From: Desertimonas sp963733085 | GTDB lineage: Bacteria > Actinomycetota > Acidimicrobiia > Acidimicrobiales > Ilumatobacteraceae | DNA: 64,000 bases | Reading direction: 5' to 3' | Assembly (NCBI GenBank): GCA_963733085.1 | Contig: CAVTBY010000016.1 | Location: forward strand, 1-64,000 | In this document: one piece after another, positions 44,367-53,261 of the stretch | Layout of the letters: each line of letters opens with the position of its first letter | How positions within the stretch are numbered: position 1 is the stretch's first letter | The notes under the pieces: model-generated | Told to the model about the DNA's origin: nothing | Seen by the model: the letters and a program-made list of their open reading frames with translations, nothing else | Databases searched by the model: none | Translations under genes and position numbers: made by a program

Positions 44367-45725
44367 ATGGAGCGCCGGATCTACGGACTCGAGAACGAGT
44401 ACGGGGTCACGTGCACGCTCCGCGGCCAGCGTCGGCTCAGCCCAGACGAGGTCGCCCGCTATCTGTTCCGGCGGGTGGTGTCGTGGGGACGCAGCTCCAA
44501 CGTGTTCCTCCAGAACGGTGCCCGGCTGTACCTCGACGTCGGGTCCCATCCGGAATACGCGACTCCTGAGTGCGACTCGCTGTACGACCTCGTCGTCCAC
44601 GACAAGGCGGGGGAGCGGATCCTCGAGTCGTTGGTGTCGTCGGCCGAGGAGCGCCTCGCCGAGGAGGCGATTCGCGGCACGGTGTACCTGTTCAAGAACA
44701 ACACCGATTCGGCAGGCAACAGCTATGGCTGCCACGAGAACTATCTGACGCGTCGGGCCGACGACATGGGTCACTACGCCGAGGTGCTGATCCCGTTCTT
44801 CGTCAGCCGGCAGATCTACACCGGCGCCGGCAAGGTGCTGCACACGGCCAGGGGCGCGTCGTACTCGATCGCCCAGCGCGCCGAGCACATCTGGGAAGGG
44901 GTCAGCTCGGCAACGACACGCAGCCGGCCGATCATCAACACCCGCGATGAGCCGCACGCGGATGCCGAGCGTTACCGGCGGCTCCATGTCATCGTCGGCG
45001 ACTCGAACATGAGCGAGTACACGACGTTCGTGAAGGTCGGATCCGCGGCGGTGATGTTGCGCATGCTCGAAGACCGTCGCGTGGTGCTGCGCGACATGAC
45101 GCTGGAGAATCCGATCAGGGCGATCCGCGAGATCAGCCACGACACGACATGCCGGCGCCTCGTGCGCCTCGCCAACGGCCGCGAGGTGAGTGCCCTCGAC
45201 ATCCAGCGTGAGTATCTCGACCGGGCGCTGCGCTACGCCGAGTCTCGCGGCCTGCCACCGCTCGAGCAACGGGCGCTGGAGATGTGGGAGCACTGCATCT
45301 CGACGATCGAGAACGATCCGATGAAGCTCGATCGGGAGGTCGACTGGGTCATCAAGTTCAAGCTCCTCGAAGCGTTTCGGGAGCGCCACGGCTTGGCGTT
45401 CGGTCACCCACGTGTCCAGCTCCTCGACCTCCAGTACCACGATGTGTGCCGGCCACGCAGCCCGTTCTACAAGCTGCAGGGTCGTGGTTTCGTCGAGCGG
45501 GTCTGCACCGATGTCGACGTCGAGGCGGCGATCGATCAGCCACCGCAGACCACCCGGGCCAGGCTCCGGGGCGAGTTCGTGCGCCGGGCCAAGGAGCGCA
45601 AGCGCGATTACACGGTTGACTGGGTTCACTTGAAGCTCAACGACCAAGCGCAGCGCACCGTGCTGTGCAAGGATCCGTTCAAGAGCCGCGACGAGCGGGT
45701 CGAGAAGTTGATCGATTCGCTCTAG
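44367..45725 (+). CDS. pafA: Pup-protein ligase PafA
   Basis: 452 aa. ENEYGV at 9-14 binds metal/ATP, and D57 in LYLDVGSHPEY is the catalytic aspartate position. It lacks the Dop loop. YLFKNNTDSAGNSYGCHENYL-type and NTRDEPHADAE motifs are shared with Dop. It activates the C-terminal Glu of Pup and links it to substrate lysines. It is separated from prcA by the pxp genes; no pafB or pafC follows. Confidence 0.98.
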   Translation: MERRIYGLENEYGVTCTLRGQRRLSPDEVARYLFRRVVSWGRSSNVFLQNGARLYLDVGSHPEYATPECDSLYDLVVHDKAGERILESLVSSAEERLAEEAIRGTVYLFKNNTDSAGNSYGCHENYLTRRADDMGHYAEVLIPFFVSRQIYTGAGKVLHTARGASYSIAQRAEHIWEGVSSATTRSRPIINTRDEPHADAERYRRLHVIVGDSNMSEYTTFVKVGSAAVMLRMLEDRRVVLRDMTLENPIRAIREISHDTTCRRLVRLANGREVSALDIQREYLDRALRYAESRGLPPLEQRALEMWEHCISTIENDPMKLDREVDWVIKFKLLEAFRERHGLAFGHPRVQLLDLQYHDVCRPRSPFYKLQGRGFVERVCTDVDVEAAIDQPPQTTRARLRGEFVRRAKERKRDYTVDWVHLKLNDQAQRTVLCKDPFKSRDERVEKLIDSL

Positions 45726-45738
45726 AAACCACCCGACG

Positions 45739-46402
45739 ATGTCTGACCACGCCCAACCGAGCCGCGCCGAGGCGCGTGCTGAACCGACCGAGTTTCTTGT
45801 CGCCTCAGACGCCGTCGACAACGACGAAACCGACGACACGGAGGAGACCGAGGTCAAGCCGAGCGCCGCCCGACGGCGGGCCCGAGGTCTCGTCGACTGG
45901 ATCGTCGTCATCGGCGTCGCCCTGCTTGTCGCGTTCCTCGTGCGCACGTTCGTGCTTGCGCACTTCGTCGTCGACGGTCACTCGATGGACACCACCCTTC
46001 ACGACGGCGACCGAGTCTTCGTCAACAAGCTGTCCTACCGGTTGCACGATCCCAATCGCGGCGACGTGGTCGTGCTCCACGAGATCGAGGACGCGTCGTT
46101 CGCGCGATCTCATCAAGCGCGTCATCGCCCTCGAGGGTGAGGAGATCGTCGTGCGCAACTGCGAGGTGTTCATCGACGGAGTCGAGCTGTCCGAGCCGTA
46201 TCTCGACCCTGAGGTCATCGAGAGCGGTGGATGCGGTGCGGAGTACGGGCCGGAAGTCGTGCCGGAGGACCACGTCTTCGTGATGGGTGACAACCGCGGC
46301 GGGTCACAGGATTCCCGAGCCATCGGCTTCATCGACGAGGACGAGATCGTCGGTCGCGCCTTTGTGGTCTTCTGGCCGACGTCCAATTGGCGGTGGTTGT
46401 AG
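45739..46402 (+). CDS. lepB: Signal peptidase I (one frameshift)
   Basis: Two frames join to about 220 aa if one base is removed near 46100. An acidic cytosolic tail (~1-45), one membrane helix (VVIGVALLVAFLVRTFVLA) and the catalytic Ser82 in VDGHSMDTTL lie before the break. The lysine of the dyad (DLIKRVIALEGEE) and the GDNRGGSQDSR box lie after it. It cleaves signal peptides outside the membrane. It follows pafA by 13 bp. The break splits conserved sequence, so an error is likely. Confidence 0.88.
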
Positions 46403-46403
46403 C

Positions 46404-47156
46404 TCACCGCAAGTCGCGCCGATAGTCGAGGTCCGCCCGCGGCACGTACTCGGCGGCCAGGACTTCCATCATCACGTCGACATGGTCGCTGTAGAGACCG
46501 TCGAGGCCCATCCGTACCGCGGGGTGGAGGACGTGGTCGTACTGCAGGTCCCACGCGAACGCGAAGCGCTCGAAGCGGTGGAACAGGGCGACGAGCCCGC
46601 CCGTCCAGTCGGTGTAGTGCAGGTTGATCGCGTCGATATCCGCCTCGGCGAGAACTGCGGCCGCCCGCTCCGGCCCATCGCGGAGCCGTGACAGTCTCGT
46701 CGTGTGGACAAGCCGGACGGCGGAGCTGACCGGACGCAGTTCAACGAGCTCGTCGACCGTGTCGGCACACAACCACATCCGGTCGAGGCGGCTGCCGGCG
46801 GCCGACGCGAGTTCGATGACCGCCGCGCCGATCCCCGCGTGCTTGAGATCGAGCGACAGGTCGAAGTCGGAGCCACAGTGTTCGAAGAGCTCGCGCAGCG
46901 TCGGGACGTGCTCGGGCAGATCATCCGACGAACATGCGGCGATCGGACGACGTCTCCGGCCGATGCGGACGACGCCATCGTGGTCGAGCACGAGCACGCC
47001 GTCAGCAGTCCGCCAGACGTCGCTCTCGAGGCCGGTGGCTCCGAGCTCCAGGGCAAGGCGAAACGCCTCGATCGTGTTCTCCGGGGCGCGGTCGCGGGCT
47101 CCCCGGTGGGCGAAGCCGATCGGCGGATCGAGCAGCGACGGCAGCCGTTGTTGCAC
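46404..47156 (-). CDS. Glycerophosphodiester phosphodiesterase
   Basis: 250 aa from a GTG at 47156 (ATG at 47195 possible). FAHRGARDRAPENTIEAF, ESDVW and LDHDGVVRIG are the GDPD catalytic signatures, holding the two histidines and acidic metal ligands. It hydrolyses glycerophosphodiesters to glycerol 3-phosphate. No signal peptide, so cytosolic. It converges on lepB, with one base between the stops. Confidence 0.9.
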   Translation of the reverse strand: MQQRLPSLLDPPIGFAHRGARDRAPENTIEAFRLALELGATGLESDVWRTADGVLVLDHDGVVRIGRRRRPIAACSSDDLPEHVPTLRELFEHCGSDFDLSLDLKHAGIGAAVIELASAAGSRLDRMWLCADTVDELVELRPVSSAVRLVHTTRLSRLRDGPERAAAVLAEADIDAINLHYTDWTGGLVALFHRFERFAFAWDLQYDHVLHPAVRMGLDGLYSDHVDVMMEVLAAEYVPRADLDYRRDLR

Positions 47157-47212
47157 GACCGCTACGGTAGAGCCACGCGCCCAACAGCGCCTCAACTCCT
47201 GAAGGAGGTCCG

Positions 47213-47891
47213 ATGGAACTGAGACGAACCCATGAGGGGCACCCGCGTCTTCGGTCCCTCGTCGCCGCCGGCGCAGCCGGAGTGGTGGCGTTGTCCGTCG
47301 TCGTCAGCGCCCAAACAGCGGGGGCCACCACTGAGACAACGGTGCCTGGCGACGAGACCACGACACCGGACGGCTCGGCCACGACGGAGGCGCCCGAGCC
47401 GACCACGACCACAGCCGCGGCACCGACGACCACCGCAGCGGCGACGACGACGGGGCCGGCGACGGCGTCGTCTGCCGAGTTCGCCGCCACGCTGGAAGCG
47501 GAGTGCGAGGGCGACACCGGCAACCAGTTGCTGGCATCGGGCTTGCAGGTCGTGCTCGGGGAAGACGGCAGCCTGCGCATCGTCGAGATCGTGCTGGCAT
47601 GCGACATCGAGTTCGTCGGGGCCTGTCGACGAAGCGCTCGGACGGCCGACAACCAACGTCGAGGCCTTGATCGCCGACCCGGCCAACAACGTGACGCCCA
47701 ATCAGGCGCAAACTGATCTGCTCAACGAGGAGCTGTTGACCTACTGGCGGATCGCCGATGCCTGGGCCCAGTCGCAGTCCGGCGCCGCACCAGACGAGGA
47801 CGCCACGGCAACGACCGCCGTGGAGGCGGCGGAAACCACGGAAGCCCCGGCCGCAACGACCCCGGAGGAGTCGGCGACAACGACCGGCTAG
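47213..47891 (+). CDS. Secreted Thr/Ala/Pro-rich hypothetical protein (one frameshift)
   Basis: About 225 aa if one G is removed from GGGG near 47625. A strong Shine-Dalgarno AAGGAGGT (47202-47209) precedes the ATG. A signal peptide (LVAAGAAGVVALSVVVSAQT) is followed by a Thr/Pro/Glu linker, a small domain with two cysteines (LEAECEGD, VLACDIEF), and a second Thr/Glu/Ala-rich tail after the break. It could be a cell-wall-associated exported protein; no family recognised. Confidence 0.6.
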
Positions 47892-47944
47892 CCCCGCCGG
47901 GGGCGCGAGTGTGGTCGCGTACCCCGGTTCTCTAGGCTGGCGGC

Positions 47945-48376
47945 GTGTTCAACCTGTCCGGCAGCGAGGTCATCGTCATCTTGATCCTCGCCCTCGTGAT
48001 CCTCGGGCCGGACAAGCTGCCCGACGCCATGCGCCGCGCCGGACGGACCTGGGCGGAGTTGCGCAAGCTCAGCAGCGGATTCCAGGAGGAAGTGCGCAAG
48101 GGCTTCGAGGAACCGACCAAGGAGGTCAGGAAGACCGCCGACACGGTGCGCAAAGCGGCGGCGTTCCCCAGCAAGAAGCTGCGCTACAACCCGTTGAAGG
48201 ATTCGCCGCCGGCGATGCCAGAAGGGGAATCGGTTGCCGAGCCGGGGGTCCAGCCGGAGCAGGACCTGCCCGCGACCGCCGATTCCGTTGCCGAGCCCGA
48301 GCCGGTCGATGTCGAGCCCGAGCCGGTTGACGTCGAACCCCGGACGACCGCCGATGGACCTGCCACGGCCACATGA
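47945..48376 (+). CDS. Sec-independent translocase subunit TatA/TatB
   Basis: 143 aa with GTG start. The short N-terminal membrane helix (GSEVIVILILALVILGPDKLP) and amphipathic helix (AMRRAGRTWAELRKLSSGF) define the family. GPDKLPD and the length favour TatB. The C-terminal tail carries a duplicated EPEPVDV segment. It overlaps tatC by 4 bp. Confidence 0.88.
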   Translation: MFNLSGSEVIVILILALVILGPDKLPDAMRRAGRTWAELRKLSSGFQEEVRKGFEEPTKEVRKTADTVRKAAAFPSKKLRYNPLKDSPPAMPEGESVAEPGVQPEQDLPATADSVAEPEPVDVEPEPVDVEPRTTADGPATAT

Positions 48377-49191
48377 AGCTCGCTCACAATCCACTGCGGC
48401 GCGGCGAACGCCCCGAGCGCACGCCCGACGCCACGATGACGCTCACCGAGCACCTCGCCGAACTTCGTCAGCGGATCATCCGGGCGGCGCTGGCGGTGAC
48501 GGTCGGGATGATCGCCATCCTCGCCTTCTACAACCAGGTGCTCGACTTCCTGCTGCGGCCGTACCACCGGCTGTGCGAGAGCAATCCCGAGTTCCGCGGC
48601 TTGGCCGACTGCTCGCTGATCATCACCGACCCGGTCGAGGGGCTGAGCACACGCATCCGCATCTCAATGTACGGCGGACTGCTGGTCGCCCTGCCGGTGA
48701 TCATGTGGCAGATCTGGCGCTTCGTTGTTCCCGCCCTGAAGTCGAACGAGAAGCGCTACGCGGTCCCGTTCATCGCCTCGTCGGTCAGCTTGTTCCTGCT
48801 CGGTTGCGTGCTCGCCTACCTAACGCTGGAGAAGGCACTGCAGTTCCTCATCTCGTGGGCGGGCGAGGACGTCGAGTCGCTCTTCCAGGTGAGCAAGTAC
48901 ATCCGGCTGGTCACGCTGATGGCGTTCGCGTTCGGCGTCGGGTTCCAGTTCCCGGTGCTTCTCGTGTTCCTCCAAGTCGTCGGGGTGCTCACACCGCAGC
49001 AGCTGCTCGGCGCCTGGCGCTACGCGATCGTCGGCATCGTCGTGCTGGCGGCCGTGATCACGCCGTCGGGGGACCCGATCTCGCTGGCTGCGCTAGCGGG
49101 ACCGATGCTCGTGCTGTACTTCGTCGCCATCGGCATCGGCCTGCTCGTCCAGCGGCGCAGCGCCGCTCGTGAGCGGGTCGCCGCGACGTAG
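48373..49191 (+). CDS. tatC: Sec-independent protein translocase TatC
   Basis: 272 aa, six hydrophobic helices. MTLTEHLAELRQRIIRA is the conserved N-terminus, and the YGGLLVALPVIMWQIWRFVV and FGVGFQFPVLLVFL segments are typical. It recognises twin-arginine signal peptides of folded proteins. In actinobacteria tatAC-helY commonly follows the pafABC genes, and the same order is kept here despite the missing pafBC. Confidence 0.96.
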   Translation: MKLAHNPLRRGERPERTPDATMTLTEHLAELRQRIIRAALAVTVGMIAILAFYNQVLDFLLRPYHRLCESNPEFRGLADCSLIITDPVEGLSTRIRISMYGGLLVALPVIMWQIWRFVVPALKSNEKRYAVPFIASSVSLFLLGCVLAYLTLEKALQFLISWAGEDVESLFQVSKYIRLVTLMAFAFGVGFQFPVLLVFLQVVGVLTPQQLLGAWRYAIVGIVVLAAVITPSGDPISLAALAGPMLVLYFVAIGIGLLVQRRSAARERVAAT

Positions 49192-49199
49192 TCGTCGAC

Positions 49200-51808
49200 G
49201 TGAGCGAGCCGAAGCCGTCGATGCTGACGGATTATCCGTTCGAGCTCGACCGGTTTCAGCTCGAAGCGATCGACGCCATCGACGCCGGCCGCCACGTCGT
49301 CGTTGCCGCCCCGACCGGCAGCGGCAAGACGGTCGTCGCCGAGTACGGCATCGAGGTGATGCGCGGGCGCGGCCGACGGTCGTTTTACACGGCGCCGCTG
49401 AAGGCGCTCTCTAACCAGAAGTTCCGCGACCTCACCAACCGCTATGGCCCCGGCGAAGTCGGGTTGCTGACCGGCGACAACGCCATCGACGGTGATGCCC
49501 CGACGGTCGTGATGACGACGGAGGTGCTGCGCAACATGATCTACGCGCGGTCGCCCGCCCTCGACGACCTCGGTGTCGTCATCCTCGACGAAGTGCATTT
49601 CCTTCAGGACACCTACCGCGGCCCCGTCTGGGAGGAGGTGATCATCCACTTGCCGGCCCCGATCCGGCTCGTCTGCTTGTCGGCGACCGTGAGCAACGCT
49701 GCCGAGTTGGCGACGTGGATCGAGACCGTGCGCGGTCCGACGTCGGTCGTTGTCGAGACGCGGCGTCCGGTCCGCCTCAACGATCACTACCTCGTCGGCG
49801 ACCGCACGAACGACCAGATGTACTTCCTGCCGACGTTCGTCGGCGGCTTCCCGAATCCCGATGCGTCGAAGATCGACGCCCAGGCCGTGCGCCGGGGCGC
49901 GACGGCCGGCGCCCGGTGCGAGGGAGCGGGCAGCGCGTCCTCTACACCCCTGGTCGCCTGGAGACGATCGATGTGCTCGCTGCCCGCGACCTGCTGCCGG
50001 CGATCTACTTCATCTTCAGCCGCAACCAGTGCGAGGAGGCGGCGCGCCAGGCCGCGACCGGCACCCGTTTGGCCGACGGGGGAAAGCGGCGAGCCATCCA
50101 CACGATCCTCGAGGAGCGGCTCGAGGGTCTCGACGCGACCGATCTCGCAGTGCTCGGCTACGACGATCTCGCAGTCCAGCTCGACGCCGGCGTCGCTCCT
50201 CATCACGCCGGGATGGTCCCGGCGTTCAAGGAAGCCGTCGAGCAGTGCTTCGCCGCCGGTCTGCTCAGCGTCGTGTTCGCCACCGAGACGCTGGCAGTCG
50301 GCGTCAACATGCCAGCCCGCACCGTCGTCATCGAGAAGCTCACCAAGTTCACCGGCGACCACCACGAGCTGCTGACGCCGGGGGAGTACACGCAACTGAC
50401 CGGACGGGCCGGGCGGAGAGGCATCGACGACGTCGGCGAGGCCGTCGTGCTGTGGAGCCCGTTCGTCTCGTTCGAACGCGTTGCCGCGCTGGCCGGTAGC
50501 CGCTCGTTCAACCTGCGTTCGGCGTTCCGCCCGACCTACAACATGGCTGCCAACCTCGTGCGGTCGTACAGCAGCGAACAGGCCCATCATCTCCTCAACC
50601 TGTCGTTCGCTCAGTATCAGGCCGACCGCGACGTCGTGCGTCTGGAGGCTCGTGCCGAGCGGCTGCGATCGAGCGTCGCCACGGCGCGAGCGGAGGCGGA
50701 GAGTGGCTACGGCGACATCTGGGAGTACCGCGCCGAGCGCGCCGCCGAGCGCACGATTGACGGCCGGTCCGACCGTGAGTCGGCGCTCGCCAGGCTGCGT
50801 CCCGGCGACGTCGTCCGCGTCAACCGCGGGCGTTATCGGGGGCCAGCTGTGATGGTGGCGAGTGCGTCGCGCAAGGCCGGGATGCGCCTGACGGTCATCT
50901 CCGAGGATGCCGAGGCGTTGCTCGTCACTTCCGACGACGTGATCGGACCGGTTGAGTCGCTCGGCAAGGTCCGTTTGCCGGGCGCATTCCAACCGAAGGA
51001 TCGCCAGTACCGCAGGGAGGTCGCCAAGCGCCTCGCCAAGACATCGCTGCGCCAAGCCGGCCGGCGGCATCGAGAGCGGTCGCGCCCCGACGTTCATCCG
51101 GTCGAGCTCGATCCAGAGCTCCGTCTCCGCATGCGCGCCGCGGCGCAGGCGGAGCGCTACGAGCGTGAGCTGGCCGAGATCGCCGACCGCGTCGAGGGCC
51201 ACAACCGCTCGCTCAGTCGCGAGTTCGACCGCGTCGTCGCTGTGCTCGAGCACCGCGGGTACCTGCTCCGTCCAACTTCTGGATGGTCACTCACCGACAA
51301 GGGCGTGACGCTCGCCAGCGTGTTCCACGAGTGTGACCTGTTGATCACCGAGTGCATCGGGCTCGGGTTGCTCGACGACGTCAGCGCGCCAGAGCTGGCG
51401 GGGTTGATCTCCGTGTTCGTCCACGAGCACCGCAGTCCCGAACCGCCTGCGCCGCCATGGTTCCCCGATGCCGCTGCAAGGCAGCGCTGGCTGCGCATCC
51501 TCGCCGTGAGCGAGGACTTGTCCGCCGAAGAGCGGGCGAGCGGCTTGGGCGGCCACCGGCCTCCCGACCCGGGGTTCTTCGGTGCCGCCCACGGATGGGT
51601 GGCCGGGCACCCGCTGACGACCGTCGTCGGTGACGAAGAGCTGACTGGGGGCGACTTCGTGCGCACGATGAAGCAGGTCATCGACCTCGCTCGCCAGATC
51701 GCCGATGTCGCTCCCGTCGCCCAGACCCGCGCCGTCGCCAGGGAGGTCGCTCGGGGCGCGGCCCGGGGAATCGTCGCCGACGGGACGATTGTCGGTGCGG
51801 CGAGTTGA
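49200..51808 (+). CDS. helY: SKI2/Mtr4-like DEVH RNA helicase HelY (one frameshift)
   Basis: About 869 aa if one base is added near 49885-49925; this is the only break in the window that needs an added base. Walker A APTGSGKT (37-44) and DEVH (130-133) come before the break; SRNQCEEAA, the PHHAGMVPAFKEAVE region, VFATETLAVGVNMPARTVV and QLTGRAGRRG after it. A C-terminal DSHCT-like helical domain completes the SKI2 layout. These helicases act in RNA processing or decay. It follows tatC by 8 bp, as in mycobacteria. Confidence 0.9.
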
Positions 51809-52404
51809 CCATCAAGCGGGGCGCTCCGTGGGGTGAGCCGGTCGTTGCCCCGATCGACGTTCTCGAAGTGCGTAGCGATCACGACCTAGCCGCGGCAGTG
51901 GGTGCTGGCGAGTCGCGTCCGTTGCTCGTACGCGGGGGTGACGTGCACCGCTCGCTCGGCGCTCCGCATGGTGTTGCCGCCACGACGAGGCTGCCGATCG
52001 ACGTGATCGACGTGACCGCCGACGACCGCCGCCTGACGGCCGTTGCACACGTCGTCGCTCACCGTCGCGGTCGTACCGGATGGTGGCGGGGACGGATCGT
52101 CGCGGTGATGAACGTGGACCACATCGGCGCGTGGGACGCGGCGCCACGGGCCCATCCGAACGACGGGTGGCTCGATGTCATCGAGGTGGGCGAGTCCATG
52201 TCGTGGCGGGCGAGGTGGCAGGCGTGGAGACGGCTGCCCACGGGGAATCATCTGCCGCACCCCGACATCGCCACCCGTCGAGTTCGCTCGGCGACTTTCA
52301 CGTTCGATGAGCCGCTCGGCTTGTGGGTCGACGGTGTCGGACGCGGCACCGTGCGTTCGTTCAGCATCGCCGTTGCCCCGGACGCAGCGGTGATCTACGT
52401 GTGA
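51805..52404 (+). CDS. Orphan domain resembling the diacylglycerol-kinase accessory domain
   Basis: 199 aa with TTG start overlapping the helY stop. LPIDVIDVTADDRRLTAVAH, IVAVMNVDHIGAWDAAPRAHP, the DGWLDVIEV strand and the LWVDGVGRG loop resemble the C-terminal beta domain of YegS/DAG-kinase/LCB5 proteins. The N-terminal ATP-binding catalytic domain is missing, so kinase activity is not expected. The family match is tentative. Confidence 0.55.
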   Translation: MTIKRGAPWGEPVVAPIDVLEVRSDHDLAAAVGAGESRPLLVRGGDVHRSLGAPHGVAATTRLPIDVIDVTADDRRLTAVAHVVAHRRGRTGWWRGRIVAVMNVDHIGAWDAAPRAHPNDGWLDVIEVGESMSWRARWQAWRRLPTGNHLPHPDIATRRVRSATFTFDEPLGLWVDGVGRGTVRSFSIAVAPDAAVIYV

Positions 52405-52434
52405 GGTAGCAGGCAGCGGCGGGGTGCCGAGATT

Positions 52435-52548
52435 TTGCGGCGCAGAACTGAACGTGAGTCGTTCCTGGCCGACCTCCACGTCGGGGTCCTCGCGGTCGAG
52501 CGAGCCGACGGCCCACCTGTGGTCAAGCTCGACATCCCAACCGGCTAA
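52435..52548 (+). pseudogene. Remnant of a PPOX-class (pyridoxamine-oxidase-like) gene
   Basis: The frame reads RRRTERESFLADLHVGVLAV and then ERADGPPVV before a stop. This closely resembles the first ~30 residues of F420/FMN-binding PPOX proteins (EREAFLA..HVGVLAV.R.DGPP). No good start codon precedes it and no continuation in other frames follows in the next 25 bp. It therefore looks like a 5' fragment of a deleted gene in the 167-bp gap between its neighbours. Confidence 0.45.
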
Positions 52549-52571
52549 CCCCTCCTCGGACTGGACCGCAG

Positions 52572-53114
52572 TCATCGACCTGCGGTTGACGGCCGGTCGT
52601 CTATACGGTCGAGCTGAACGCGGAACACGACGAACGTTCCGCCCGCATCGGAGGTTTCGCGGCCAGCCTCGATGGCACCGAGGCGGCGAGCGACACCGAA
52701 CGAGGCATCGTTCCCCTCAAGGATCTTGATCACCGCGACGGTCGCGCCGAGCTCAGCGGCGGCATAGCGCAGCACCAGGTGCGCCGCTCGGGACGCCACG
52801 CCCGCCCGACGAAACCGCGGAAAGACGACGTACGACAAGTTGACCTCGCCACCGCCGAGATCGCGCACCTCGACGCCGCCAGCGATGCGATTTGTCTCGA
52901 TGTCACAGATTGCCCACTGGCGGACCGGCCCCCTCGTGCGCCAAGACTCCATCCAGTTCTCAATGGCGCGGATGACGTTCTCGCGGGTCGCCGGTGCCGG
53001 GAACTCAAACCAGCGGGTCTGCTCATCGTCCCCACCGGCAAGCCACTCATCGACATCAGCGAGTTCGAGCGGGCGTAGCGTCAGCGACTCGTCCCCCAGG
53101 ACCACGCCGGACAT
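52572..53114 (-). CDS. GNAT family N-acetyltransferase
   Basis: 180 aa from the ATG at 53114 (ATG at 53144 adds ten residues). LTLRPLELADVDEWLAG opens the RimJ-like GNAT fold; the acetyl-CoA loop FPRFRRAGVASRAAHLVLRY contains the R-x-x-G-x-A/G pattern, and NDASFGVARRLGA is the usual C-terminal helix. Substrate unknown; ribosomal protein or small-molecule amines are typical. Confidence 0.82.
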   Translation of the reverse strand: MSGVVLGDESLTLRPLELADVDEWLAGGDDEQTRWFEFPAPATRENVIRAIENWMESWRTRGPVRQWAICDIETNRIAGGVEVRDLGGGEVNLSYVVFPRFRRAGVASRAAHLVLRYAAAELGATVAVIKILEGNDASFGVARRLGAIEAGRETSDAGGTFVVFRVQLDRIDDRPSTAGR

Positions 53115-53208
53115 CACCGAAATAGTGCCCGAGGACAACGGCACCCGCCAAGGAGAACAGGCGTCAGATCAGCGATCGACACATCCGAGAGAGATCTAAG
53201 TTACGGGG

Positions 53209-53237
53209 TTGACATTTGATGCGAACGTGTGTACGGT
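53209..53237 (+). promoter_or_regulatory. Sigma-70-type promoter of the HNH gene
   Basis: TTGACA (53209-53214), a 17-bp spacer and TACGGT (53232-53237) lie 25 bp upstream of the ATG at 53262. The -35 is a perfect consensus. AAGGAG at 53248-53253 is the Shine-Dalgarno site. Confidence 0.7.
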
Positions 53238-53261
53238 GACGGAGCAGAAGGAGCTGCTGCG

